A stretch of DNA of 64,000 nucleotides, taken from assembly GCA_951213105.1 (NCBI GenBank), contig OX578148.1, positions 142,978,043-143,042,042 on the forward strand, read 5' to 3'. The notes under the pieces are model-generated. The model was given only the letters and a program-made list of their open reading frames with translations, was not told where the DNA came from and did not search any database. A program made the translations under genes and the position numbers. The DNA comes from Amaurobius ferox (lineage: Eukaryota > Arthropoda > Arachnida > Araneae > Amaurobiidae). The first letter of the stretch is position 1. Each line of letters starts with the position of its first letter. Below are positions 35,461 to 45,286 of this stretch, one piece after another.

Positions 35461-36138
35461 AGTAGTGTCTATACCTACGTCTGAGCGCACATGTTCTTTT
35501 TACACTAAAAAACATGATTTCATAGCTTATTTTATCTTTTTTTATGAAAAAAAAGGTCTCGATCCATTTTAATATTAAAAACATGATTTTCATAGCTAAA
35601 AAGGTGTATATATACCTTTTTTACATTAAGACCAAATTTTAACAATGAATTACTGAACTTTTTTAGTTAAAAAGTTTAGTTTAAAGTACATATAAAATAA
35701 ATGCGTGAAAAAAGAGGACCTGGATGGAAGTCTTCTAATATGTGTACTTTTAAACAGTGAACTTTTTTAGTTAAAAAGCTAGACATATTAAAAGTATGCA
35801 GTGAATTATTTAAAATAAATGCGTGAAAAAAAAGAGGACCTGAATGGAAGTCTTCTAATATATTAAAAATGTGTACCTTTTAACAGTGAACTTTTTAGTT
35901 AAAAAGCTAGACTTATTAAAAGTATACAGTGAATTATTTAAAATAAATGCGTGAAAACCTCCAAATGAATGGAAGCCCCCTGTTTTTAAAGGGTGGGGTT
36001 GAGACCCCCCCCCCCCATATATTTAATAGAAAAACTCAAAATGTTTAACTAAACATTTTTTATTAAATTAAAAAGAATTATAAAAATATGAAAAAAAGAC
36101 GACCTGAATGAAATGAATTTAAAATTACAAGACATATG

Positions 36139-37464
36139 TTTAACAAGAAAGATCAATCATGCTTAAAGCATTGATTATGAAACACTTTCCAACTTCAATG
36201 CAATTTTATTTAAACAAGTCTAAAATGCAATACATTCCTCGGTAATATTTTGAAACTTATCACAATACTGCATTAATTTATTATATTTGAATACTTAAAC
36301 CTTCATCGAAAAAAATGAACTTCATTCAAATGACGGCATTGAAATATAAATTGCCTGGTTTAAACATCTCTAAAATGTTATACATTCCTCGGTAATAGTT
36401 TTAGAATTATCATAATACTACGATAATTTATTATATTTGAAAACTTCATCGAAAACAACTGAAATTCATTCAAATGACGTCATAGAAAAAATAACACGCC
36501 TGGATCTCTCTATAAAAACAGGATTTCATTCATAACTTTCTCCCATTCATTTCATTCATCACAATACTATAATAATTTATTTTATTTAAACATTTTGTTT
36601 AAGACCATGGAGCTACAAAAAATTAAACTCTATGCTTGAAACTTCATCGAAAAAAATCGTCCTTCTCTTTATGAAATCAATTAATATTTCATTCATATCA
36701 GCCATGCAGACTCCATGGAGTAAATTATTTTGTGTTAAAAAAATACAGGAATTCTAATACAACTCATTCTATATATTTTGCTGTTTACATTTCACATAGG
36801 TGAAAAATAGGCTTAGTTGTAGAAATAATCAAATTTAGATGAGCATTTAAACTCAAATATATTGTCATTGCGTTGTTTCAGTATGTAGATGCACAGAATT
36901 TAAGCAAAAATAAAGTAGTTTTAGGACGGATACAACACTCAATATGAAATAAAAAGAACTTAAAAAAATCACGATTTTGAAACAAGATGGATGCCATATA
37001 TCATTCTGAAGTGGGTCATGTGATCGCTTCATATCATGGTCACGTGATCGCATCATATAAGAGGTGTAATTATTATTTTAATTTTTATTTTAAAAACTAC
37101 TGAATATATTTCGCTGAATTTTTTTTTATATATTTTATGGAACAATTTAAATATTACCTAAAATTTTCGAAGCAATTTGTGAATTTTAAATCCGCTTAAA
37201 AAATGTTTGAAAAATTAGGTCCCATAGGGCTCAATGTATTTCCTTTTTTCGACCCGGGTTCAATCCAAAACTAATTGGGTGATATTATTCATTTATATAC
37301 CCATAGGTTTTACAGACCGTCTGAACAGCATACTAAAATTTCATTTTGATTAAGTCATTTTTACGGCAGTTATCGTGCTAACGGACAGACAGACAGACAG
37401 AATGAATGAACAAAGTCATAAACACTTTTCAACTTTGTTGTAAAGTGTTAATAAAAAAGAGATG
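36139..37464. other. Extra segment inside the left TIR
   Basis: This stretch has no counterpart in the right TIR. It contains two diverged copies of a ~120-bp block (ATACATTCCTCGGTAAT ... TTCATTCAAATGACG) at ~36228-36340 and ~36380-36485, and a (GACA)n run near 37383-37398. No open frame is convincing. It is either an insertion here or DNA lost from the right arm; insertion is favoured because the right arm joins smoothly. Confidence 0.6.
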
Positions 37465-37507
37465 ATAATTTTATAGTGGGGGGTGACGCGCCCCCACTGG
37501 AAAATGA

Positions 37508-37792
37508 TTAAGCTTTCTCTAATTCATATTCGTATTTATCATCAATCATACCCGAATACTTAAATATATATCTACCTTTATTGATTTTATTTATTGATAC
37601 ATCAGAAAGTTTTCCATGTTTATTCGCAAGGTAATACTCTTTTTCTTCAACTTCCACATCTAACTTTACGATTACTGAATCTCCATATTTAGTATTAATT
37701 TTTCTCAATGATATCAGATCATATTCCCCAGGATTTAAATCACTTAATTTAAACGTTTTAGGATAACCTCTCAGTCTATTGAACTCTTCCAT
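37508..37792 (-). CDS. TIR-encoded 94-aa protein, left copy
   Basis: An intact 94-codon ORF lying wholly inside the left TIR. It starts at ATG in ACTAATAAATGG and ends in ELEKA. The sequence has FKLSDLNPGEYDLISLRKI, TKYGDSVIVKLDVEV, and a late basic-aromatic block (KGRYIFKYSGM). The pattern of short beta strands with alternating charged and aromatic residues suggests a small OB-like, possibly nucleic-acid-binding protein; that function is inference. A copy differing at only a few residues is encoded in the right TIR. Both copies are open, in contrast with the many broken genes between them. Confidence 0.8.
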   Translation of the reverse strand: MEEFNRLRGYPKTFKLSDLNPGEYDLISLRKINTKYGDSVIVKLDVEVEEKEYYLANKHGKLSDVSINKINKGRYIFKYSGMIDDKYEYELEKA

Positions 37793-37808
37793 TTATTAGT
37801 AAACATTT

Positions 37809-38980
37809 TTATAAATATAAATTCACCCATTCTTCATAATCTGTAAAACCTCTTTCTTCCATCTCTTTTATAAGTTTTTCTCTGTATTCTTCATCATACT
37901 TTGACTCTCTAAATATTTTTTCAGCTATAATATTTTTTTGTTCATTATGTGTTGTAATATAAATTGTAATAGAAACATCAGGATCAAATCCATTTAGTAC
38001 ATTAATTATTCTAGTTACTTTCCCTACAAAACATTTATCCTCACCCTCTTTTAGTTCATCTTTTAACACTTTTATTATTTCATTTTTATTCACATTTTTT
38101 AAAATTCTATTAAACACAACTAATATCTCTCTAAATTTAATATTATGGAATTCTTCCTCCAGTAAGTGTCTTTTAATTTTTATATCTAATTCTTTAATAC
38201 ATTCATCTAAATCATATTTAATATCTGTATTTAATAATTTTATGATAGTCTCTCTCAAAGATTTTTGAATATATGTATTATGTACATTTTGAGAGTCATT
38301 ATATACATTATTATGTAATAATCGTCTTCTTAAAATCCGGGGCAAATTTATTTTATCTCCATCATACCATACTTTATATATTCTAGACAAAAATATTAAT
38401 TCATTTAGAGATGTAATATCCTTTTCTCTACAATCTAATAATACTATATTTATTAAATTTTCTATTCCTTCAAGTGAAGTTAATTTATTTTTTCTACAAT
38501 ATAATTTTCCTAAATTTGTTAAATTTTCTATTCCTTCAAGTGAAGTTAATTTATTGTCTCCACAATATAGTTTTTTTAAATTTATAAAATTTTTTATTCT
38601 TTCAAGTGAAGTTATTTTGTTTCCTTCACAATATAATTCTTCTAAATTTATTAAATTTTCTATTCCTTCAAGTGAAATTAATTTATTGTCTCCACAATAT
38701 AATTTTTCGAATTTATTAAATTTTTTATACCTTCAAGTGACGTTAATTTATTTCCTCCACAAGACAATATTTCTAAATTTATTAAATTTTCTATTCCTTC
38801 AAGTGACGTTAATTTATATCCCTCACAATATAATTCTTTTAAATTAGTTAAATTTTCTATTCCTGACGTTAATTTTTCTATTCCATAATATAATAAAAAA
38901 ACAGATTTCACTTCAGCAGGATTCTCTATATTTAAGAAAGAGATAAATGTTTTTATACCACTATTATATATAACATTCAT
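37809..38980 (-). pseudogene. Leucine-rich-repeat protein with conserved C-terminal domain, one frameshift
   Basis: It starts at ATG 38980 in CTAAATAAATG. After about 40 residues there are seven or eight ~22-residue LRRs of the type LTSLEGIENLINLKKLYC, in the internalin-like style. A one-base loss near 38708 shifts the frame; the repeats continue in the new frame without further break. They run into a ~190-residue C-terminal part that begins with LSRIYKVWYDGDKINLPRIL, contains FVGKVTRIINVLNGFDPDV, and ends near 37809 inside the TIR edge. LRR solenoids bind other proteins. The C-terminal block resembles one I associate with large DNA virus proteins; this is a recollection, not a search. Its role in a Polinton is unknown. 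Confidence 0.78.
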
Positions 38981-39007
38981 TTATTTAGAAACATTATTAT
39001 AAAATAT

Positions 39008-39658
39008 TTATTTTTCATCTTTGTTAGTTAATTGTCTCAAAAGATAAACACATTCTCTCAAGACTTTTTTAACTTCACAAATCTCTTCAATAATGTTTTC
39101 TCTGTAAGGTTCTATTTCATGATGACCAAACTTTTTATTTAATTCACTTATCTGTATAGCTTGAATTTTTTTCCAATAAACATTAAAAAAGTGATCAGGT
39201 AATAGATCAAATTTGTATTTAATCAAATAACAAAAATCTAATTTATGCATAAATTCTTCTATAAAATTTTCACTAAATGTTTGATATCTAGTTATATACA
39301 ACCAATTTATATCATCTTTTAATACTCTCATGGTATCTTCTGAAAGATTTTGAAACATTGATACTTTATATAAATCTAAATGATCAGAAAATTTTATGAT
39401 AAATTCGTTACTTAAAGTTTGATAATGAGAAATGTTTTCCCAATCTACTTTATCTTTACATTTTTCTATAAAATCTTCTGATAATTTTTGATATCTAGAA
39501 ATTTTAGGCCAATCATCAGGTTGAGCAAATTCTTCAATAAAAGAATCAGACAGTGATGAATATTGAAAAATTAAATCCCAATTTACATGATCTTTAAGAT
39601 TTCTAATTACATCTTCAGATAAATTATTTCTGGAAAATGCATTCCAATCGATATCCAT
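39008..39658 (-). CDS. Helical-repeat protein (W-x2-IS-x-YQ-x-LS repeats)
   Basis: An intact 216-codon ORF from ATG 39658 (ATTAAATGG context). It consists mostly of six or seven ~22-residue units with the pattern W-x2-I-S-x-Y-Q-x-L-S-E-x-F-I-x-x-F/C-x-D-x-V/L-D, for example WPKISRYQKLSEDFIEKC and WENISHYQTLSNEFIIKF. The C-terminal 60 residues are charged and helical. Regularly spaced Trp, Tyr and Leu suggest an alpha-solenoid. Similar repeats occur in giant-virus and phage proteins of unknown function. It lies between the LRR gene and the fibre-like gene, outside the core Polinton set. Confidence 0.8.
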   Translation of the reverse strand: MDIDWNAFSRNNLSEDVIRNLKDHVNWDLIFQYSSLSDSFIEEFAQPDDWPKISRYQKLSEDFIEKCKDKVDWENISHYQTLSNEFIIKFSDHLDLYKVSMFQNLSEDTMRVLKDDINWLYITRYQTFSENFIEEFMHKLDFCYLIKYKFDLLPDHFFNVYWKKIQAIQISELNKKFGHHEIEPYRENIIEEICEVKKVLRECVYLLRQLTNKDEK

Positions 39659-39675
39659 TTAATGGTGAACGTATT

Positions 39676-40712
39676 TTAGAAAGGGATTTTTTCAATATGC
39701 ATATAAGGTTTTAAAGTGCTTGATTTACCATGGGTTTTTATCCATAATGTGATGATATCATCACGTTTCCCATAAGCAAAACAGGTTACTGTATCTGTAT
39801 GAGCTTCTAAAATTTCCTTACCATTGATTTCTATTGATATATGTAGATCTTGACTTTTATCATATATATATTTACTTTCTACATATATAACTAAATATAT
39901 GGAAATTTTCATATACATATCTGTAGTTAATCGCATCTCTTGATCCAGTAATTTAGAACTCATCATATTGAAATTTACTTTTGTAAATTTTCCATCTGTA
40001 AAAATAAGAAAATCATCTTCTACGGTAATCCAGATATCTCTATTGTCTAAATATATTTTATTGACAGCATCTTTATCACTTTCAGGTTCTGAAACATTCG
40101 TAATTATTTTATTTTTTGCATCAAATTTATCATTCTTTAATATTAATGAATTTTTTTCTAAATATCTTTTATTCACAGCATTTTTAGGTTCTATAGGATC
40201 TGCAACATTTCCTATTCTTTTTGCTTTTGCATCAAAAGCTTTTCCTTCTAAAGAATGTTGTTGTTGTTGTTACCCAGACCGTCCGACCTACCAGAAAGGT
40301 GTGAAAGGCCCAGACCATGCAGCCAACCCAGGGGTTTACGGCAGTTAAATGCATGGCCGGGCTACCAGAAAGGTGTAAGGTAACTGTTTGGACGGCCGGG
40401 AACTTCTCAAGAATGTAAAGTTGTTTCATCTAATTCTTTTATTCTCTTACCTGTTTCTTCAGTAAAGGATAAAAAACCCTCATCATATTTAGTTTCTATA
40501 AGATCTCTCAATTCAAAATGATTATTCTCTATTTTATTCAAAACGAAACTTTTAGTGGTTAAATCTAAATCATCTATAGGATTTTCACAATTTTTTAAAA
40601 TTTTATTTTCCATATCATAATTTCCATCATCCATTAATTTAAAACCTATACCAGGAGATCCAATAGGCCCTTCTTTCATTTGATCATCATAAGGTGGATA
40701 ATAAGCACTCAT
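39676..40712 (-). pseudogene. Fibre-like protein, split by a SINE fragment
   Basis: The 5-prime part starts at ATG 40712 (TAATAAATGAG) and runs to 40417, where a 144-bp SINE-derived insert (40259-40402) with its own target duplication breaks the frame. The 3-prime part continues to 39676. Repeated motifs of the form NVxxPxxxxDAVNKxYL occur, for example AKRIGNVADPIEPKNAVNK and KIITNVSEPESDKDAVNK, each about 30 residues. Such repeats are typical of trimeric phage tail-fibre shafts. The C-terminal ~120 residues are beta-rich and could be a receptor-type knob. A role as a surface fibre or spike of a Polinton virion is inference from motif and position next to capsid genes. Confidence 0.72.
40245..40416 (-). 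repeat. 144-bp SINE fragment with 14-bp TSD inside a Polinton gene
   Basis: The insert 40259-40402 is flanked by CTTCTAAAGAATGT (40245-40258) and CTTCTCAAGAATGT (40403-40416), differing at one base. On the minus strand it runs from TCCCGGCCGTCCAAACAG to GGTCGGACGGTCTGGGT and ends in an (AAC)n tail. It contains an internal partial duplication (two CTACCAGAAAGGTGT blocks). It was inserted after the Polinton arrived. Confidence 0.9.
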
Positions 40713-40729
40713 TTATTATAGCATTAATT

Positions 40730-42082
40730 TTATGATTTTAAACTCTTAACCATTGTTATAGTTTTATTTTTCAAATTTATAAAACATATCTTTCTTTCTT
40801 TAAAAATAAAATAAAACTTATATTCCTTTTGAGTATTCATTAATCTCTCCCAATTAAATTCAATATCTAAATTATTTAAATCGGTATAGTTTTCATGATT
40901 TGATAAGTCAAAATAAAAAATAGTATACATATCTCCAAAATTCTTTTTATTTATCAAACATCCTGTTTCTGTATTAATATCATTTAATCCTGCATGTAAA
41001 AGAGCTTCATACACTCTATTATAATCTTTATTGGTAAAATTCGTTTTGTAACACATAAGAGGAATTTGTTTATTATTAATCATCAACCAGCATTCAGTCA
41101 TATCTATATTATCAAATATCATATTATTTTTTTCATAATTAAAATCTCTTTCAACATACTGAGGTATAACATAGACACCTAAAACTTCATCGGAGGCTGT
41201 AGTTGCTGTGACAGATCCACTATCACTTTTATAGGGACCTACCATCTTAAATCTATATCGATCCCAATTTACCTCTATATCTTTATCAGATAAAAATGAT
41301 TCCATAAATACGCTTTCTGCAGAATTTTTAAATTCTATATAAGGTAAATGCAAGGTTAAACCTTCAACTACTACCTTATAATTAACATTTTCGACATCAG
41401 TATATATCATATTCTTATTTTCATTTCTTTGAATTTCTATTTTCACTTCAAAACCAGAAATTACCTTTTCATATTCTCCAAAGAAATCGATTATATCTTT
41501 TAAAGGTGTCCATATTTTAATGACATTGCTATCTTTCGTTAGTTCCCATCTCTTTGCGAATCCTTCGTTATAATCTTTATTCATTTTCAAATTATTAAAA
41601 AATTCAGTTATTTTAGTAGTATCTTGTAAAGTACCCTCATATTTTAACTCTTTTCGGTCAGCTGAATCAGCTGTATCTAGATAAAAAAATTCATCTTGAG
41701 ATTGTGATGTTACATAATCAGGAGTATAATGAGTTAATCTTAAAGCATGATTCATGATTGAAAATTTGACTGTGTATTTGATTCAATTTCGGTATCTGCT
41801 ATATGTACTTTTAAAGTTTTGATAAAACCACCACCATTTACCAGACAAACATTTTCGTTTGCTATGGATGTTTAATCATGTTTTGTAATTTTTAATTTTT
41901 GTTCAAGATATCCTCTAGACTAAAAAATTTTTGCTTTAGTATCATTAATATGAAAAACAAAGGTGGCATTCTCATCTCTCATCTGAACTATGTTCTTTTG
42001 GATGAATTTCTCTTAATTCATAACTTTTAATATGATCATTATGATAATAATGAGTATCACTCAAATCATAAATCTTTTGCAT
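40730..42082 (-). pseudogene. Major capsid protein (double jelly-roll type), N-terminal part broken
   Basis: The long open part, 40730-41755 (341 codons), has features of Polinton/adintovirus major capsid proteins: an early YVTSQSQDEFF segment, WTPLKDIIDFFGEYEKVISG and FEVKIEIQRNENKNMIY, then alternating beta-rich stretches. The reading continues upstream to an ATG at 42082 (CTAAATAAATGC). That N-terminal third is interrupted: a frame change near 41972, stops around 41925 and 41880, and a frame change at ~41754 where a TGA overlaps the ATG of the long frame. The protein would form the icosahedral shell. The apparent ATG at 41755 is judged to be an internal methionine. Confidence 0.75.
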
Positions 42083-42226
42083 TTATTTAGGAAGAATTTT
42101 TAAACCACCTCCTTTCTTTTTCATAGAAAATATTTCATTTAATTTATTCTCAATAATAGGTTCAGTTTTCACCTTTAAAAATCCCTGTATTTTTTTACTT
42201 TTTCTATATAATCTATGTTTATTCAT
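42083..42226 (-). CDS. Small basic 47-aa protein
   Basis: A 47-codon ORF, too short for most ORF lists, begins at ATG 42226 in CATAAATAAATGAA and ends with TAA directly before the next ATG motif. About a quarter of residues are lysine or arginine, and it ends KKKGGGLKILPK. Its place between minor and major capsid genes suggests a virion core or DNA-condensing peptide. No family is recognised. Confidence 0.6.
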   Translation of the reverse strand: MNKHRLYRKSKKIQGFLKVKTEPIIENKLNEIFSMKKKGGGLKILPK

Positions 42227-42230
42227 TTAT

Positions 42231-42933
42231 TTATGAAGAAAAAATAGGTATAAAATTAAATTCTACAGCTCCTTTATTTAAATCAATTAATTCACCTCTT
42301 TGATTAATAATCCTCATTTTTATTCTTTCAACAGGATCCGTTTTAACAGGATAATATATCCAATTATTAAATTCTTTTGAAATTATACTACCTGGAGGAT
42401 TTTTATTAGTGAAAGAATAAATGACTTCTGAATTATATTGATTTATTAAAGACCCCTTTACAACATCACAGTGAATATATATATTATCATTTCCATTGGA
42501 TATATGAGCTATATGTTCACCTTCTACCTCTGTTTCTTCATCATAACTTCCATATGTCGGTTTTAAAAAGCCTATAATTTTATGAAAGTTACTTTTTGTA
42601 AAATCAATTACCCAACCGTTTTCAGTTTAATAGATATTCTTTGTCTTGCTTCAATAATACCAAATTTCACAGGTGGATCCTCACCAAATATTTTTATCAT
42701 ATACTCATTTAAACCTCTTATAGTATATAATTACCATTTGAGATAGTAATTGTTCTATCTGTGTCTAATGTATATATTCTAAATATGTTATTTCTATAAT
42801 TCTCACTTATATTAAACCATGAAACTTCCATAGAAAACGACTGTAAAGCTAATTTTTTGAATTTAAGAGGTGTAATAAAATTTACAGTAAATTCCTCTGA
42901 TTTCTCATGACCTTCAGATTTTAATATTATCAT
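42231..42933 (-). pseudogene. Minor capsid (penton-like) protein, frameshifted
   Basis: Starts at ATG 42933 (TGTATAAATGATA). The first 71 codons are open (FITPLKFKKLALQSFSMEV, SWFNISENYRN) to a stop at 42718; an ORF then continues after a frame change near 42630. The C-terminal half contains IHCDVVKGSLINQYNSEVIY, then PPGSIISKE, YPVKTDPVERIKMRIINQRG and ELIDLNKG, which match the conserved end of Polinton minor capsid (single jelly-roll) proteins. It would occupy the five-fold vertices. Confidence 0.8.
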
Positions 42934-43014
42934 TTATACAGAACAAAATTTTCATTATAGTCACTGGGTTTTTGTGTAGGAAATGATTTGAGAACATTTT
43001 TAGGTGATTTACCT

Positions 43015-43353
43015 TTATTCCTTTCTCATATATTTCATACAAAATAAACCACATTTCACAGATGTAGGTTTCTGTAAAAAACTATCATTATGACCTATTT
43101 TTGGTTTTTTATTGGATGTAACAAGAAATGATTTAATATTTTTAGGTATATCGTTATATTCACCAAACGGATCAAAATATTCCACATATTTATGTTTAGG
43201 ATCATTATAATAACAAACCCAATGAGTTCCAGGGCCTGTTGATACATCTAAATTAATGATTCCATTTTCAAATTTTCCTATTGTTTTAGGTAATAAATCA
43301 GAGGTAAATACACCTCTAAATCCTTTTTCATTTTTCATATTTTCTTCAATCAT
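43015..43353 (-). CDS. Adenain-type (Ulp1/C48-C5 fold) cysteine protease
   Basis: Virion maturation protease of Polintons and adenoviruses. The catalytic His is in GPGTHWVCYYND (~residue 44 from the chosen ATG), the Asp in EYFDPFGE, the Gln in FLQKPTSVKCG, and the nucleophile in SVKCGLFCMKY. The first in-frame ATG is at 43353; a longer reading up to 43371 would need a TTG start, unlikely in a eukaryotic transcript. At ~113 residues it is shorter than many homologues but has all catalytic residues, and it ends after MKYMRKE. Its 5-prime end adjoins the end of the preceding gene, which terminates at 43361. Confidence 0.88.
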   Translation of the reverse strand: MIEENMKNEKGFRGVFTSDLLPKTIGKFENGIINLDVSTGPGTHWVCYYNDPKHKYVEYFDPFGEYNDIPKNIKSFLVTSNKKPKIGHNDSFLQKPTSVKCGLFCMKYMRKE

Positions 43354-43360
43354 TTTGTTA

Positions 43361-43732
43361 CTAATTCCCAAGGTTGATATATTCCCTTTCCACGTTTTTT
43401 TCCCCAGATCCCCTTTTTTGTACAGCTGAGCTAGCTAATCCAGATAAAGCACCTGTTGATAATGCTGGAACTGCAAATTTAGCAGCAGTTATTAAAGAGG
43501 GTATAAGTGCTGCTAGAAATGGTAAAAATCCTCCATTTTTATCTAATTGCGTTTTACTGATAGTAATTCTTTTTCCATCATTAATATGATTAATTTGAGT
43601 TTTAGTTAAATACATCTCATGATTAGGAGTTTTAGATTTATCTATTTGTAATGCTAGTTCTTCTTTATTTCTAAAAGCTGATTTAAGTTTATTTTTCTGA
43701 CCTTCACTCAAATAAACTCTATTTTTTATCAT
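43361..43732 (-). CDS. Virion-associated protein with hydrophobic Ala/Gly segment
   Basis: Intact 123-codon ORF from ATG 43732 (GTTAATAAATGA). The N-terminal half is basic and contains YLTKTQINHINDGKRITISK. A hydrophobic stretch follows, GGFLPFLAALIPSLITAAKF, then AVPALSTGALSGLASS. The C-terminus is basic. Small basic-plus-hydrophobic proteins upstream of the protease are common in Polintons and adintoviruses and are compared with adenovirus core or membrane-active peptides. The function is inferred. Confidence 0.7.
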   Translation of the reverse strand: MIKNRVYLSEGQKNKLKSAFRNKEELALQIDKSKTPNHEMYLTKTQINHINDGKRITISKTQLDKNGGFLPFLAALIPSLITAAKFAVPALSTGALSGLASSAVQKRGSGEKNVEREYINLGN

Positions 43733-43735
43733 TTA

Positions 43736-44497
43736 TTAACAGAGAAATTGTTTATGATATCGTTGTACATCATTATGAGTCATTTCTCCATTTTTTAATA
43801 ACATATCTAATAATAAAACTACTTGATTATACAATTTCTTTGATTTACTACCATTACATATTTTTTCTGTTAAATTTGATAATACATCCAATCCTTTACC
43901 AACCTTTATATCTTTACTACTTCGAATCAGATTTAATCTATTCATATAATTTTGCAACATATTTTCTTTATTTTTAATTTCTTCTATTTCGTTCTTTTTC
44001 TGATTTAATTCCTCCTCTGAAAAATTTTTAGCCCTAGAAATTGTACTTTTTAAGTTGCCTCTTTTCTTTGATAATCCTTCTTTTAGATGTTTAGCTTTTG
44101 CATACATCTCCTCTAATTTTTCTTGATCGTTTAAAAATACTGAAGGTCTGTATAATTTTTCCTCTTTTAAATATTTTAAATTTAAATTTTGATCGCTATC
44201 ATAAGTAATAGATACTAATTCTTTCACAGCTTCAATAGGCTCTTCTATAGATGGAAATGAAATATTTTCAACAACATTTTGAATACTTTTTACAACCTCT
44301 TTATTTGATTTTTCATATTTTTCAATTTCTTGAGTGACTGGTTTATGAAATTCCTCTAAGGTTTTTTGAATACCTAATTTTTGTTTCAGTCGATCTTCAC
44401 TATTCTTTCTTATTTCCTTTTCTAATTTTACTAATTTAATTGAATCTTTTATTTGCTTTATAAACTTGTGTTTTCGTTCTTTTTCTAATTTGTTCAT
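43736..44497 (-). CDS. Coiled-coil structural protein (253 aa)
   Basis: Intact ORF from ATG 44497 (TATATAAATGAA), first gene of the leftward block. It is rich in Lys and Glu, with heptad-like coiled coil over about residues 1-75 and 125-190 and a short helical C-terminal domain (LYNQVVLLLDMLLKNGEMTH). Similar charged proteins lie next to the ATPase in other Polintons. It is probably a virion structural or scaffold protein, by position. Confidence 0.68.
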   Translation of the reverse strand: MNKLEKERKHKFIKQIKDSIKLVKLEKEIRKNSEDRLKQKLGIQKTLEEFHKPVTQEIEKYEKSNKEVVKSIQNVVENISFPSIEEPIEAVKELVSITYDSDQNLNLKYLKEEKLYRPSVFLNDQEKLEEMYAKAKHLKEGLSKKRGNLKSTISRAKNFSEEELNQKKNEIEEIKNKENMLQNYMNRLNLIRSSKDIKVGKGLDVLSNLTEKICNGSKSKKLYNQVVLLLDMLLKNGEMTHNDVQRYHKQFLC

Positions 44498-44570
44498 TTA
44501 TATAATATTAATTTTTACAGCGAGTAGATTATTTTTTACAGCGAGTAAATTATTTTTTACTGTTATATAA
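44498..44570. promoter_or_regulatory. Divergent intergenic promoter with 21-bp direct repeats
   Basis: Only 73 bp separate the leftward block (start 44497) from the rightward block (start 44571). It holds two and a half copies of a 21-bp unit, TTTTTACAGCGAGTA(G/A)ATTA, at about 44512-44560, phased exactly 21 bp apart. Both adjoining genes have TATATAAATG at their start. A shared two-way promoter or operator is the simplest reading. Confidence 0.6.
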
Positions 44571-45281
44571 ATGATAAAAATTAATGATTACACGGAACCA
44601 GATGAGTTACCTGATCCTAATCAACATCCTTTGTTACCTAAACATCCATTTAGATTGCTTATAACAGGGCCTTCAGGTTCAGGTAAAACAAATTTACTGT
44701 TAAATATGATGTATGATTTTTTAAATTTTGATGCACTATATATATGTGCAAAAGATTTATACGAACCTAAATATTCTAAATTACAAGAAATATATACATT
44801 GTTTGAAGATATAGAAAGAGAAGATATTTTGAAATGTAAAAAGAATAAGAAAACATTATTAGAATTATATGATAAATACAAAAAAGAAGTATTCTTTTCT
44901 TCAGATGATTTTATTACAGTAGATGATTTAAATCCTACATTAAAGAATTTAGTTATTTTCGATGATTGTGTGACTGAGAAAGATCAAAAAACCATTCAAG
45001 AATTATTTATCAGAGGTAGAAAGAAAAACGCATCTATTATTTATTTATCACAGTCATATTATACAACACCTATCAATATAAGAAAGAACTGTAATTACTT
45101 TATATTTTTCAATCTACAACCAAAAGAAATTTAACAGATTATAAGAGAGATAGATGGTAAATTAAGTACTGAAGAATTCAAACAAATATATAATAAAAGT
45201 GTTCAAAAACAATACGATTTTTTAATGTTAGATTTAGTGAATCCAAAAATAAGATACAGAAAAAAATTTGATCCTATATAA
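44571..45281 (+). pseudogene. FtsK/HerA-type genome-packaging ATPase, one internal stop
   Basis: Starts at ATG 44571 (TTATATAAATGA). Walker A is GPSGSGKTN (residues 33-41) and Walker B LVIFDD (around residue 127), followed by the sensor-like IYLSQSYYTTPINIRKN. The family pumps viral DNA into the capsid. An in-frame TAA at 45132-45134 truncates the ORF at 187 codons. The same frame continues for 48 more codons to the natural stop at 45279-45281, a region normally present in the family. One nonsense mutation is therefore the only visible lesion. Confidence 0.9.
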
Positions 45282-45286
45282 ATGAA

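Larger units (their letters stand above)
35461..37829 (+). repeat. Left TIR of the Polinton, with ~1.3-kb extra segment
   Basis: It matches the reverse complement of 57285-58294 from the tip through the 94-aa gene. The copy here has about 1.3 kb more, roughly 36139-37464, between ACATATG and GATAATTTTATAGTGG, absent from the right arm. The outer part has three tandem-like blocks around GTGAACTTTTTTAG / GCGTGAAAAAA / GGAAGTCTTCTAATA at 35650-35990. Confidence 0.9.

Noticed and set aside
38554..38847. 97-aa + strand frame with repeats
   Set aside because: Antisense of the LRR array; its repetition comes from the LRR codons.
39968..40348. 126-aa + strand frame
   Set aside because: Antisense shadow of the fibre-like gene, and extends into the SINE insert.
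41755..41755. ATGA overlap taken as translational coupling of two genes
   Set aside because: The upstream frame looks like the N-terminal part of the same capsid gene, so this is a frameshift lesion and not a gene junction.
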